From Fusibacter ferrireducens (lineage in GTDB: Bacteria; Bacillota; Clostridia; Peptostreptococcales; Acidaminobacteraceae), in assembly GCF_015352425.1 (NCBI RefSeq), contig NZ_JADKNH010000009.1, positions 62,001 to 126,000 of the forward strand: DNA of 64,000 nucleotides, read 5' to 3'. The position numbers were made by a program, and so were the translations under genes. This document shows positions 35,070 through 44,446 of this stretch, piece after piece; the first letter of the stretch is position 1, and each line of letters opens with the position of its first letter. The notes under the pieces are model-generated. The model was not told the origin of the DNA. It ran no database searches and saw only the letters and a list, made by a program, of their open reading frames with translations.

Positions 35070-35978
35070 TCATATTTTTTTGAACTGCTCAAAAGATACG
35101 ATTTCGCCACTTTTAAGGACAATCAATTTTGCGTTTTGAGCTTGATCATACAATTTCGCCTGTTCAATTTCCAAAACCATATTTGTGAATGGACTGTCGA
35201 TGTTGCCATCTCTATTTCTACTGCGTCTATGTGCCTTTGTCTCCTCAGGCGTACTATTGAGGAATATAGGCATGTCAATGCCCACAAGGTTTGGATTATT
35301 GCCATGAGTCCACTCGATAATTAGAATTTGAACTTCTTTCATAGGAATCATCTCATACCACAATTCGTGAATTTCACGCCCCATCCTTTTCAGAAAAATG
35401 CTCTCGCTTCCATTCTTGAACTGCTCAATGATGCCATTTATTTCAGAAAAATCAAGCTCTTTATCTGTGCCTAAATAGTTAAAGAGACTTTCCTTCCCCT
35501 TTTCTTGATAGATTTCCAGTTCTGGATGTTCATTGCACAATTTAGGATCAAAATCCAAATCTAAAGCCTGTAACCCAATGATATCTTCATTGATCTTACG
35601 GCTATATTTTCCCGAAGCGACCAGGCCTTTGATGCCGTATTCACGAAAGACTCTCAATCGCTCTGCATCATTTTGCATTGGAATTCTATGTGGATAATTA
35701 TCTCCAGACATGAGATATGCCTTTATTTTCATATGATTAAAATAGTAAGCCAGTAGGGACCCTATTTCCGATTTGCCCACACCTGAACCCCCGTATACCG
35801 ATATAACAATTTTTCCCTTTTCCAAAAGTGAGGGCACGGACTTCATCAGTTCTAAGAATATCGCTTCCGCCTTTTCAATTTTCCCTTTGTCAATTTCTAT
35901 CTTATCTCCTGGCATATCTCCTTTTGGTATATTTGAATAATCATCCAGTTTCGGTATTTCAACATTTAATGAGCACAT
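35070..35978 (-). CDS. P-loop kinase of unknown specificity
   Basis: About 302 residues. Walker A GGSGVGKSEIG lies near 65, then a LMSGDNYPHRIP segment like the acceptor region of uridine/adenylylsulfate kinases, IIEWTHGNNP near 220 in the place of Walker B, and an ETKAHRRSRNRD arginine lid near 248. The fold is that of phosphoribulokinase/adenylylsulfate-kinase enzymes, but the substrate is unknown; automatic annotation as adenylylsulfate kinase would be doubtful since no sulfate genes are adjacent. An upstream TTG could add two residues; ATG 35978 follows AAAGGAG by 7 bases. It is 24 bases before the GH13 gene. Confidence 0.7.
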   Translation of the reverse strand: MCSLNVEIPKLDDYSNIPKGDMPGDKIEIDKGKIEKAEAIFLELMKSVPSLLEKGKIVISVYGGSGVGKSEIGSLLAYYFNHMKIKAYLMSGDNYPHRIPMQNDAERLRVFREYGIKGLVASGKYSRKINEDIIGLQALDLDFDPKLCNEHPELEIYQEKGKESLFNYLGTDKELDFSEINGIIEQFKNGSESIFLKRMGREIHELWYEMIPMKEVQILIIEWTHGNNPNLVGIDMPIFLNSTPEETKAHRRSRNRDGNIDSPFTNMVLEIEQAKLYDQAQNAKLIVLKSGEIVSFEQFKKI

Positions 35979-36024
35979 TTTCAAACTCCTTTTTAAATTC
36001 AGATTCTTGGTTATTCAGTCGCTG

Positions 36025-36951
36025 TCACTTGTAAAAAGCTTTTTTTAATACTTTCACATACATGTCATTTGCCATTTTACTGACTTCCGTTTCCTCTCCA
36101 AGAGCATCAAACCCGTGATAACATCCAGGATATAAGTGAAACTCAACAGGAACACCTGCCTGAGCAAGTCTTTGAACATAATCAATTGTCTCATCCCTAA
36201 AAGGGTCCAACTGACCGACACAGGTGTATGTCGGAGGCAATCCCTCTAATCTCTTTTCCAGTGCAGGAGATGCATATATGGGCACATGAGCTCTGTCCAC
36301 ATCTTTCAAGTACATATCCCAAGCAATTGCATTGAGATCCTTATTCCAAGCTTTAGGCATAGTTTTCTTTGTGATTTCCTGATTAGATAAATTCTCGTTG
36401 CGATGATCAATCATGGGGTATAAAGGCATTTGGAAGCTCACGGAAACTTCTCCCCGATCTCTGACAAGCAACGTCAAAGCCGCCGTTAAGCCACCTCCAG
36501 CACTTGGACCTGCTATGGCTATACGTTTGCGGTCAACCCCTAATGTGCTTGCACATTCAAACAGCCATTTCAAGCCTGTATAGCAATCTTCAAGGCCAGC
36601 AGGATATGGGTATTCAGGGGCCAATCGGTAATCTAAAGATACGATGATACAAGGGACTTCCAGTGCAAGCTTTGCACACATTTGATCCTCACACTGAGGA
36701 TGTCCAAGGACGTACCCACCACCATGAATCCAAAATACACCTGGTAATAATTCGTCTTGACAGTTTAACGGTCTATAGATTCTTGCCGTCCTTTGCGCAC
36801 ATATCTGCACTTCTTCAATAGCCAAGGCGTCACTAGGTCTATACAACGACGGTTCTAATTTTCTGATACTGTCCAGTTCCTTATCCAGCTCTAATATGGG
36901 CTGCTTTTCGAGATGAACCCTGAGCTCGGTCAATACATCTAGCGTACTCAT
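36025..36951 (-). CDS. Alpha/beta-hydrolase, hormone-sensitive-lipase-like esterase
   Basis: 308 residues. HGGGYVLG near 75 forms the oxyanion hole, the nucleophile is in GPSAGGGLTAAL near 150, the acid in GQLDPFRDE near 250 and the histidine in YPGCYHGFD near 282. No signal peptide. The family hydrolyses short-chain esters; an acetylated sugar carried in by the neighbouring MFS protein would be a reasonable substrate. Its ribosome site is weak. It lies 88 bases after the MFS gene and 46 before the kinase. Confidence 0.9.
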   Translation of the reverse strand: MSTLDVLTELRVHLEKQPILELDKELDSIRKLEPSLYRPSDALAIEEVQICAQRTARIYRPLNCQDELLPGVFWIHGGGYVLGHPQCEDQMCAKLALEVPCIIVSLDYRLAPEYPYPAGLEDCYTGLKWLFECASTLGVDRKRIAIAGPSAGGGLTAALTLLVRDRGEVSVSFQMPLYPMIDHRNENLSNQEITKKTMPKAWNKDLNAIAWDMYLKDVDRAHVPIYASPALEKRLEGLPPTYTCVGQLDPFRDETIDYVQRLAQAGVPVEFHLYPGCYHGFDALGEETEVSKMANDMYVKVLKKAFYK

Positions 36952-37039
36952 TTTGCCACTTCCATTCTCATCCTATTTTTTTCTGATTTTAAAATTTTAT
37001 ATTCCCAGTGTCCGAAAAACACCTTCGTATGCGGATATC

Positions 37040-38200
37040 TTATGTGCCTGTTTTCAGTGCATGTCTTTTGCCATTGAAGAAATAAATCAACAGGGAAAAA
37101 ATTAAAAGTATTATGCACAAATAGAAGATCTCTTCATAGCCATAGCTTTTTGCAATTATACCCCCCACCATCGGTCCAGCGCCTTGTCCAATATCGCCTC
37201 CTAGATAGAAAGTGCTTGTGGCCACGCCACTTTTTTCTATACCCACTTTTTTTATGCTAGCAGCCTGTAACAAAGGTTGTACACTTCCTTGTGACAAAGC
37301 CCGCAACATTGCCGATATGAGAATCAGCGTCATTGAGTCCGCCCAAGACAGAAGTATTAACGACACGATTGTCAAAAGAATACTTGGATAAAATACGTAA
37401 TTAAATCCTTTCCACTTCATGATCTTTCCAGATATCGGTCTTGCAAGAAATAAGAAAATGGCACTGACTGTAAAATAGATCCCTACATTTTCTATGGATT
37501 TACTGTGGGCATACAATACTAAAAACGCTGAAATGCCCCCATTGATGAACGAATATACGCCCCCAATGAAAACGTAATCCATTATACTAAACGTAATAAT
37601 ATCTTTGACTGCGAATTTACGATTACGTTGATTTTTATATGTACACGAATACTTTAGCCTTAATAAAGCCACTAAAGCCATCAGTGAAAAAAAAGCCGAT
37701 ATATAAAAAGCATACACCACATCGTATTGGTTCATAATTGCAATACCCAATCCCGGTCCAACAGCTGAAGCTACAACCTGACCTAAGCCGAGATATCCAA
37801 TGCCTTCGCTAAATCTCTCTGAGGGAATAAACTCACTGGCCATTGCCACAATGGCTGTACTATTTATGCCAAAGGCAATCCCATGAATGATTCTAAATAG
37901 AATTATGAGCATGAGATTATCTGTAATCACATACATAATCACGGAGATAGTAACCCAAAAACTTCCAATCATCAACATTTTTTTTCGATCATACCGATCG
38001 GCAACATACCCCGTAAAAGGTCTTATAAATAGGGCGGTAATCGAAAACAGGCCCACAATTGCACCTGAGCTCGCAAGACTTACCCCAATTCCAACTAAGT
38101 ACACGACTAATGTCGTTGTCACCATGTAAAAGCTAAAACTCAACAATGTATTTATAAGCACTATTTCAGAAAACCTAAAGTTCCACAGTTTGGCATCCAT
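37040..38200 (-). CDS. Major facilitator superfamily transporter
   Basis: About 386 residues with twelve hydrophobic helices. The helix 2-3 loop GYVADRYDRKKMLMIG near 65 matches the MFS motif A, and FRIIHGIAFGINSTAI near 110 matches motif B. The second half repeats weakly at ARPISGKIMKWKG. The substrate is unknown; the operon suggests a glucoside or acylated sugar, though drug efflux cannot be excluded. A GTG at 38209 overlaps the AGGAG ribosome site, so ATG 38200, 8 bases after it, is the likely start. First gene of its operon. Confidence 0.88.
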   Translation of the reverse strand: MDAKLWNFRFSEIVLINTLLSFSFYMVTTTLVVYLVGIGVSLASSGAIVGLFSITALFIRPFTGYVADRYDRKKMLMIGSFWVTISVIMYVITDNLMLIILFRIIHGIAFGINSTAIVAMASEFIPSERFSEGIGYLGLGQVVASAVGPGLGIAIMNQYDVVYAFYISAFFSLMALVALLRLKYSCTYKNQRNRKFAVKDIITFSIMDYVFIGGVYSFINGGISAFLVLYAHSKSIENVGIYFTVSAIFLFLARPISGKIMKWKGFNYVFYPSILLTIVSLILLSWADSMTLILISAMLRALSQGSVQPLLQAASIKKVGIEKSGVATSTFYLGGDIGQGAGPMVGGIIAKSYGYEEIFYLCIILLIFSLLIYFFNGKRHALKTGT

Positions 38201-38524
38201 GCTTTTCACTCCTCTTCAACATATGTAAAAGTATAAATGTTCAGACGCCTTACAACAAAGGTTTTTTGTGCAACCCTCCTTTTTTTGGTCTAATTGCACA
38301 TCTTCCTGTAAGAGTTGCACACGACAAATGCTTTAGTACAGCAAATCTTCAGCAACTATTGACATCTTCAATGAATCCATTAAACTTATAATTGTAGATG
38401 ATTGGCATATTGCTTTTAAGATGGTATCCAATTCAAAAAATGGCATCCATCTGGAACAACAATATACCATTAACCAGAAAGGTATGTGCTGTATCGCTGT
38501 TGGATACTGCCTGAAAGGTATGAA
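38201..38524. other. Divergent control region between MFS operon and PucR-type regulator
   Basis: No coding sequence supported. Three TTGCACA motifs occur: one inverted (38267-38273) and two direct (38294-38300, 38315-38321), candidate sites for the adjacent regulator. An imperfect dyad with GATGGTATCC and GGCATCCATC lies nearer the regulator start. I could not assign promoters with confidence. Confidence 0.5.
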
Positions 38525-39682
38525 ATGAAATCAGACGAATTAATTCTAACCTTATCTCCATTTATTAAAGGAACCCTTTTAAGGACTTCAAATATCAAAA
38601 TTGAAAATGGTATCTCCTTACTTCTGCCAAATGCGTATATTCGGCAGGATGGCGTCTATATCTGTAAAATGCAAACCTTTCAATCTATTTTAAATTCAAA
38701 AAACAGTCTTCAAAATGTGACTTTTTTTGTAGTGGATTGTGTACATGAGCTCCCCAAATTGGATGATGCTCAAGACACTTGCTCATATATATTTTTAACT
38801 TGTAGCCTAGATGAACTGAGCACTGTGTTTTCAAAAATTTTTGAACAGAAAAAGAGATTGATAGACCACGGCAATTATGAAAAGATGAAAATTTTGTGGC
38901 AACAGCTTATTCAGACCCCTAGGCATAAAGATGAACTGCGCACCATTATAAATGAATTTTATTATTCTTTTCGCCGCTTTGTTGCGTGTATTGTGCTTAT
39001 CATGAAGCAAGATCATCCGAAACTATCTGAGAACGATCTCTATCTTCTATTTGAAGAATTAAACGATCTTTTCCCGGAAACAAATATTTTTCCTTTTAAA
39101 AATCAAATTGTCATCTTGTACTCCCAGGATAATCGCCCTGATAGTGATTTGGCATTTTCATATGACAAATTTTCGCTTATTCTGGAAAAGTATCATATGG
39201 ATGCTGGTATAAGTAATGCTTGCAGATATCCGCTACTTTACCCAACTTTATATCACACTTCACTTTCGTCTTTATATCTCGGCAGAAAACTGTCCTCTTA
39301 TCACATTAGTGACAATATCTATAATTTTGAAAACTACAGCACTTTTTATATTATCGATCTGTCTGTCAAAGAATTCATTCGAATACACGGACATTCGGAT
39401 ATTATTTATCTGGTCTCTCCAGATATCATTCAATTGCATCGATATGATTTAGATCACAACACCGATTTGTTGACGACATTATTCCAATATCTGCTCAATG
39501 GCTGTAATATTACCGTTACTTCGAAAATCCTTTACATGCATAGAAATACAGTTTTTAACAAACTCAAAAAAATCAAAAACATCATTTCTGATCCTCTTGA
39601 CGATGGCCAAATACAATTTAAACTGTTAATGTCTTGTTTTGTGGTAACTTATTACAAAGAGTATTTGGAACAAAATTTGTGA
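38525..39682 (+). CDS. PucR/CdaR-type transcriptional regulator
   Basis: About 385 residues. The C-terminal 60 residues are a PucR-type helix-turn-helix (LLTTLFQYLLNGCNITVTSKILYMHRNTVFNKLKKIKNI). The middle resembles the GGDEF-like domain of this family, and the N-terminal part a ligand-sensing domain, both divergent. A GTG at 38486 could start a 398-residue form, but ATG 38525 lies 6 bases after AAAGG. It is divergent from the MFS/esterase/kinase/GH13 operon and probably controls it. Family members sense purines, sugars or glycerate derivatives; no ligand can be deduced here. Confidence 0.8.
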   Translation: MKSDELILTLSPFIKGTLLRTSNIKIENGISLLLPNAYIRQDGVYICKMQTFQSILNSKNSLQNVTFFVVDCVHELPKLDDAQDTCSYIFLTCSLDELSTVFSKIFEQKKRLIDHGNYEKMKILWQQLIQTPRHKDELRTIINEFYYSFRRFVACIVLIMKQDHPKLSENDLYLLFEELNDLFPETNIFPFKNQIVILYSQDNRPDSDLAFSYDKFSLILEKYHMDAGISNACRYPLLYPTLYHTSLSSLYLGRKLSSYHISDNIYNFENYSTFYIIDLSVKEFIRIHGHSDIIYLVSPDIIQLHRYDLDHNTDLLTTLFQYLLNGCNITVTSKILYMHRNTVFNKLKKIKNIISDPLDDGQIQFKLLMSCFVVTYYKEYLEQNL

Positions 39683-39705
39683 GCCTTGTCTTTTCGTGCT
39701 CACAA
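39677..39705 (+). terminator. Weak stem-loop at the end of the PucR-type gene
   Basis: TTGTGAGC and GCTCACAA form an 8-bp stem that includes the stop codon. There is no U-run, so termination is doubtful; it lies between convergent genes. Confidence 0.35.
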
Positions 39706-39738
39706 TAGATAGACGCGTATTGCTCTTTCAAAAATGGG

Positions 39739-41724
39739 CTAGTATTTGTCTGTTAAGTTGTATTTTTTCATTTTTCGCCACAGTGTCGATTTACTTATGC
39801 CAAGTATTTTTGCCGCTTTTTCTCTTCTGCCATTTGTCTTTTCAAGTGCATTGCAAATGCTGTTTTTTTCTGCTTGACTGATGCTGCCTTTATCAGTCGC
39901 CATTTCATCCATGCCATTTTCTAAGCGCTCGGTAGACAAGAGCATATCCTTTTCAATTAAAGACAAATCCGTGCCTTTTATCTGTTCTCGAACATCCTTT
40001 TCATCGACATATTTATGGTCTGCCACAATAACAAGCCTTTCACAAAAATTTCTCAATTGTCTCACATTACCATCCCAAGATAAGCTCAACAGCATTTCCT
40101 CTGCCGCTTCACTTAAAAGGATTCTCTTGTTGTAGCGCTTTCCAAAATTCTCAATAAAATTTTGTGCAAGCAGAATCACATCTCTATTTCGCTCTCTCAG
40201 CGGTGGGATCGTCAATGTCAACACATTGAGACGATAATACAAATCCTCTCTAAATTTGCCCTGTTTTGAAAGTTCAAGCAAGTTCTTATTGGAAGCAGCA
40301 ATGATACGTACATCTATGGGGATGAGTTTGTCATCTCCAATTCTCATAACACTTCTCTCTTCAATCACGCGTAACAGTCTTGTCTGACCTTGTGCATCAA
40401 TCTCAGATATTTCATCCAAAAATATCGTCCCCTTGTTTGCAATTTCAAAGAGTCCCTTTTTCCCCTTCTTTAAGGCCCCTGTAAATGCGCCATCCACATA
40501 CCCAAACAATTCACTTTCCAAAAGATTCGTCGGTAGGGAACCACAGTTTATGGCCACAAAGGGCTGATTGTTTCTAAAACTAGAATTGTGTATACTCTGT
40601 GCAAACAACTCTTTTCCACAACCACTCTCACCATAAATCAATATGCTTGTATTATATTTTGAAAACCGCTCCGCTAATTTTTTAGATTTCGTAATGGCAA
40701 CCGATTCTCCAATGATCTCATCAAATCTATATTTTGCAAAATGACCTTTTTGATAAAACTCGCTCTTTACTTGAGACTCCATTTTCTCAATCTGTTGTAT
40801 AGTCGTAAAGTGCACGACAGCACCATGAAAAGCATCATCCTTTTGATTAGGCGTTATATTAAGCATGCCATACGTATTATTCACATTTATGATTCTGCTA
40901 TAGTATGCCTTCCCCTTATTCAAAACATCTTCAAACTCGTCTTCATCCAGTGCTGTAACCATGTCTGGAAAGTACTGTCCATTATAGCTGTCGCCTTCAA
41001 TCGCTTTAAACATGCCGACCGCCTGTTCATTATATGCTTTAATTCTGCCCTCCCTATCCAAAATGCAAATGGCTTCAAATGAATTATTCAGCATATTTTT
41101 AAATTCATCTAGTGTTTGCTGCAATTGAGAGCCCATGGCCACCTGTTGTATCGCACGTTTTAAGTCCAGACTAAAATCTAAATAATCGTAAATTCGATCG
41201 TCATGAAAAGCATACATGCCACTGTTTCTAACAGCATCAACATATTTCGTATTGCATATGACGACATCATACCCCTCTTTTGCAAGTGCATTAAAATAAC
41301 CTTGTTCCAACTCATCATTCCAAGGTGGATTAATCAACTCGAAATTGTACATCTCCTCTAGGACATCTAGACGAACTGTTATGGGTAAATACGTGCCCAA
41401 GACAACTCTTTTATAATGTTCTAAACCTTTTGACTTCAACTCTTTTTGCAAAAGATACAAAATCACACAGGTGTCAAAAGCAGTCATAGAAACAGGGTAA
41501 ACAGGCACTAAAGGCTTAAATGACATGATTCTATCATAATTTTCCCACTGGCAAATGATAGCATCCATCTGTTCTTCATTTACCCACTTAATTTGCTTGT
41601 TCAACTCTTCATCACAAGCCGTAGCATCACCAATATACATATGGAAGTCTATGATCTTCTCAAGACCCTGAACTTGCTTTATCATCGAGTCTCCAAACAG
41701 ATTCATGAAAAATATACGAAACAC
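39739..41724 (-). CDS. Sigma-54-dependent activator with PrpR-type sensor and PAS domain
   Basis: 661 residues. Residues about 15-200 resemble the PrpR N-terminal sensor (two Rossmann-like halves; VPVYPVSMTAFDT and GYDVVICNTKYVD), followed by a PAS domain (about 205-320), an AAA+ domain with Walker A YGESGCGKE near 365, the sigma-54 contact GAFTGA inside GYVDGAFTGALK, and Walker B GTIFLDEISEID, then a C-terminal Fis-type helix-turn-helix (RREKAAKILGISKSTLWRKMKKYNL). GTG start 8 bases after GGAGG. It lies downstream of oppBCDFA (system 2) and very likely activates the -24/-12 promoters at 47311 and 47671. Confidence 0.93.
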   Translation of the reverse strand: MFRIFFMNLFGDSMIKQVQGLEKIIDFHMYIGDATACDEELNKQIKWVNEEQMDAIICQWENYDRIMSFKPLVPVYPVSMTAFDTCVILYLLQKELKSKGLEHYKRVVLGTYLPITVRLDVLEEMYNFELINPPWNDELEQGYFNALAKEGYDVVICNTKYVDAVRNSGMYAFHDDRIYDYLDFSLDLKRAIQQVAMGSQLQQTLDEFKNMLNNSFEAICILDREGRIKAYNEQAVGMFKAIEGDSYNGQYFPDMVTALDEDEFEDVLNKGKAYYSRIINVNNTYGMLNITPNQKDDAFHGAVVHFTTIQQIEKMESQVKSEFYQKGHFAKYRFDEIIGESVAITKSKKLAERFSKYNTSILIYGESGCGKELFAQSIHNSSFRNNQPFVAINCGSLPTNLLESELFGYVDGAFTGALKKGKKGLFEIANKGTIFLDEISEIDAQGQTRLLRVIEERSVMRIGDDKLIPIDVRIIAASNKNLLELSKQGKFREDLYYRLNVLTLTIPPLRERNRDVILLAQNFIENFGKRYNKRILLSEAAEEMLLSLSWDGNVRQLRNFCERLVIVADHKYVDEKDVREQIKGTDLSLIEKDMLLSTERLENGMDEMATDKGSISQAEKNSICNALEKTNGRREKAAKILGISKSTLWRKMKKYNLTDKY

Positions 41725-41777
41725 GACATTTACCTCCAGGCTTTTTTATCATTGTACCACGTACAAACATAAGTAGT

Positions 41778-41807
41778 AAAAGGTAGCAGGAATTCCTGCT
41801 ACCTTTT
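41778..41807 (-). terminator. Perfect 30-bp palindrome, probable terminator after oppA (system 2)
   Basis: The arms AAAAGGTAGCAGGAA and TTCCTGCTACCTTTT abut. As RNA it would form a strong hairpin; the minus strand continues TTTTACTACTT and the plus strand has seven T. It lies 105 bases after the oppA stop and 54 before the activator start. A second short stem (41835-41865) lies between it and oppA. A protein-binding palindrome is the alternative. Confidence 0.6.
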
Positions 41808-41911
41808 TTTAAAACAACAAGATATGAGCCGAAAGCTGTCTGAGGGATGTTCAACCTCAAACAGCGTCAGCGAAAATCGTTTTGAGGCATTGAGAGATGA
41901 CTCAAATGTTG

Positions 41912-43474
41912 TTACTCAAATTTTAAATCTTTTAAATAGAGGCTTGAAGCATTCCATACTCTAAAGTTCAAACTAGGATCAAATGCATAGCTGTTGGCAA
42001 GTTGTACCAAAGAATATATTGGCATTTCTTCTTCGATTACTTTCACAACATCCACAGCCTTTTCATTTGAAGCGTCTACACTGTTTGCACCAATCGTCTC
42101 TTTACAAAGCTGCATAAAGCGATCAAAGCTCTCACCTTTCCAGCCACTCCAGTTTAAACCGCCTAAGAACGCTTTCATCGAATCAACGCCATAACCGCTT
42201 GGAGAGGCTGTAACCATCAACAGTACATCCCATTGCGTTGGATCAGAACCAACATTCCATATGGTGGCACTGTCGTAATTGTTAATTTCAGCAGTGAACC
42301 CTAGCTCAGACAATACATTTTGAATAATTTCAGCTGCTGCGATCTGCGCGCTAGTGCCGTTTGTTGCAATTTTCACAACACCGCCATCGACACCAGATTC
42401 ATCGACCATTTTTTTTGCTTTTCCGACATCAGTGGTTGTATAAATCTCACCCACCATTTTTTCGCTGTAATCTTTCATTGCTGCAGAGAATGGCGCAGTA
42501 CCTGCTTTCCCATATCCATCATATGCCACAATATTAATTGCGTCATTGTCTAATGCATATCCAAACGCCTGTCTAACCTGCTTATTAGAAAATACGGAGT
42601 TCTCGTTCATATTCAAGAAAAAGCTTAACGATTGCACACCCGTATCTAATGTCACATTATAATCACTGTTTGTCATTAAATAACCGATGTCGCTAATTTG
42701 AACATTCATTACAAGTTGGACTTCACCGGTCTCCAAAGCTGTAGTCTTTTGAGAAGGTTCTGCGATTACCGTAAAAGTCGCTTCTTTGATACTTGGCTCC
42801 CCGCCCCAATACTCGCTGAATGATTCTAAAGTTATATATGAACCGCTCAAATAATCCTTTAGTTTATAAGGACCTGTTCCAATTGGCGTCGTAACCATTT
42901 TATCTGGACTTGCAGTCCATGATGCTTCACTTACAATGTTGACATTGGATAAATTGGTAAAGGTATATGCGTTTTGTTCTTTAAAGTAGAGTTCAAAGGT
43001 ATAGTCATCAACAACTTTTGTCTTTTCAAAGTCGACATTAATCACATATTGATTATAATTAGCATCTTCCTGCATGAGCTTATAGGAAAACAGAACATCA
43101 TTAGCCGTTAAATCATTGCCATCGTGAAATTTTACGCCTTTGCGAATCTTAAAAATATAATGGGTGCTGTCAATTTCTTCCCAACTTTCTGCCAATCGAG
43201 GGACTACTTCTTTATCATAGCCCAAAGCAAATAAGCCTTCATAAATTTGATTGGAAATATATGCATAAGTGTTGCCACTTCCAAATACATTCATGTTGCC
43301 AACATCACTATCAACTGCGATATTAATCTTATCTCTCACTTCAGGTGCATTCTCATTTTCATTCACGGCACCCTCAGTTTGTGCATCATTTTTCTTCGAA
43401 CTGCATCCAACAATGCTAAATGAAGTTGCAAGTATAATTAACATAACCACCAATCTCATAAATCTCTTCTTCAT
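41912..43474 (-). CDS. Peptide-binding lipoprotein, family 5 (OppA/DppA-like, system 2)
   Basis: 520 residues. Lipoprotein signal peptide with lipobox IVGC (Cys 24), then an acidic linker. Family-5 features include FKIRKGVKFHDGNDLTANDVLFSYKLM near 98-125, GTGPYKLKDYLSGSYI near 200 and VRQAFGYALDNDAINI near 300. It is the last of the five transporter genes, unusual since the binding protein often comes first. ATG is preceded by GGGAGAG. Confidence 0.92.
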   Translation of the reverse strand: MKKRFMRLVVMLIILATSFSIVGCSSKKNDAQTEGAVNENENAPEVRDKINIAVDSDVGNMNVFGSGNTYAYISNQIYEGLFALGYDKEVVPRLAESWEEIDSTHYIFKIRKGVKFHDGNDLTANDVLFSYKLMQEDANYNQYVINVDFEKTKVVDDYTFELYFKEQNAYTFTNLSNVNIVSEASWTASPDKMVTTPIGTGPYKLKDYLSGSYITLESFSEYWGGEPSIKEATFTVIAEPSQKTTALETGEVQLVMNVQISDIGYLMTNSDYNVTLDTGVQSLSFFLNMNENSVFSNKQVRQAFGYALDNDAINIVAYDGYGKAGTAPFSAAMKDYSEKMVGEIYTTTDVGKAKKMVDESGVDGGVVKIATNGTSAQIAAAEIIQNVLSELGFTAEINNYDSATIWNVGSDPTQWDVLLMVTASPSGYGVDSMKAFLGGLNWSGWKGESFDRFMQLCKETIGANSVDASNEKAVDVVKVIEEEMPIYSLVQLANSYAFDPSLNFRVWNASSLYLKDLKFE

Positions 43475-43491
43475 TTGTTCTCTCCCTTTTT

Positions 43492-44445
43492 TTATTTGTT
43501 AATAAATTCCGCCTTATGACAGGATACAAAATGATCTTTACTCAATTCTCTGCTATATTGCTGCTTATGACACTCTTCAGAAGCATAATTGCATCTTGCT
43601 GCAAAACGACATCCTGGTTTTGGATTTATTGGCGACACAATCTCCCCCTTTAAAATAATTCTTTGATTTTTTGCATGTACATCCGGAATTGGAATTGCAG
43701 ATAGCAAGGCCATTGTGTAAGGATGTAACGGATTGGCAAATAATTCATCAGCAGGCGCTTTTTCCACCATTTGACCCATATACATAACCAAAATTTCATC
43801 AGATATATATTTAACCACCGATAAATCATGCGTTACAAAAATATAGGTCAGTTTTCTCTGTTCTTGCAAGTCTAGCATCAAATTTAAAATTTGGGCCTGA
43901 ATGGACACATCTAAAGCCGATACAGGTTCGTCGCACAAAATAAACTTGGGACTTAACGCCAATGCTCTTGCAATCCCAATTCTTTGTCTCCTGCCACCAT
44001 CTAATTCATGAGGATATGCATCGGCCAATCGACTCTCAAGTCCTACAGTTTCCATCAATTTCTCTGTTTCAATTTCCATCTCATCTTCTTTCATTTCACC
44101 TTTGAGAAGCAAAGGCTCCATAATGATCTCTCGCACACTCATTCTTGGGTTTAAAGAAGAATACGGATCTTGGAATATAATCTGCATTTGCTCTCTCAAT
44201 TTTTTTAACTTTTGTCTTTTTAAGTAAGTTACATCCTCCCCTTCAAAAAAAATTTGACCACCTGTACTGTCTAATAGGTGTAAAATAGTTCTTCCTAATG
44301 TCGATTTACCGCAGCCAGATTCGCCAACAATACCCAGAGTCTTTCCTTCTTCAATCTCAAAACTGATATCGTCAACTGCATGTAACTCACCATTTGGCGT
44401 ATTAAAGTATTTCTTCAAATTTTCCACCCTTAACATTGTAGCCAT
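43492..44445 (-). CDS. Peptide ABC transporter ATPase, OppF/DppF type (system 2)
   Basis: 317 residues. Walker A GESGCGKST near 41, Walker B FILCDEPVSALDVS, and a C-terminal Cys cluster (PGCRFAARCNYASEECHKQQ) of the kind that binds an iron-sulfur cluster in related OppF/DppF proteins. The ABC signature reads LDGGRRQ instead of LSGGQRQ, a variant that occurs in some Firmicute DppF proteins. It begins one base after oppD ends. Confidence 0.93.
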   Translation of the reverse strand: MATMLRVENLKKYFNTPNGELHAVDDISFEIEEGKTLGIVGESGCGKSTLGRTILHLLDSTGGQIFFEGEDVTYLKRQKLKKLREQMQIIFQDPYSSLNPRMSVREIIMEPLLLKGEMKEDEMEIETEKLMETVGLESRLADAYPHELDGGRRQRIGIARALALSPKFILCDEPVSALDVSIQAQILNLMLDLQEQRKLTYIFVTHDLSVVKYISDEILVMYMGQMVEKAPADELFANPLHPYTMALLSAIPIPDVHAKNQRIILKGEIVSPINPKPGCRFAARCNYASEECHKQQYSRELSKDHFVSCHKAEFINK

Positions 44446-44446
44446 A

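Noticed and set aside
38357-38392. TTGACA and TATAAT upstream of the PucR-type gene
   Set aside because: The spacing is 22 bases, too long for a normal promoter.
41660-41860. 66-codon minus-strand frame before the sigma-54 activator
   Set aside because: It crosses the 30-bp palindrome and overlaps the activator start in another frame.
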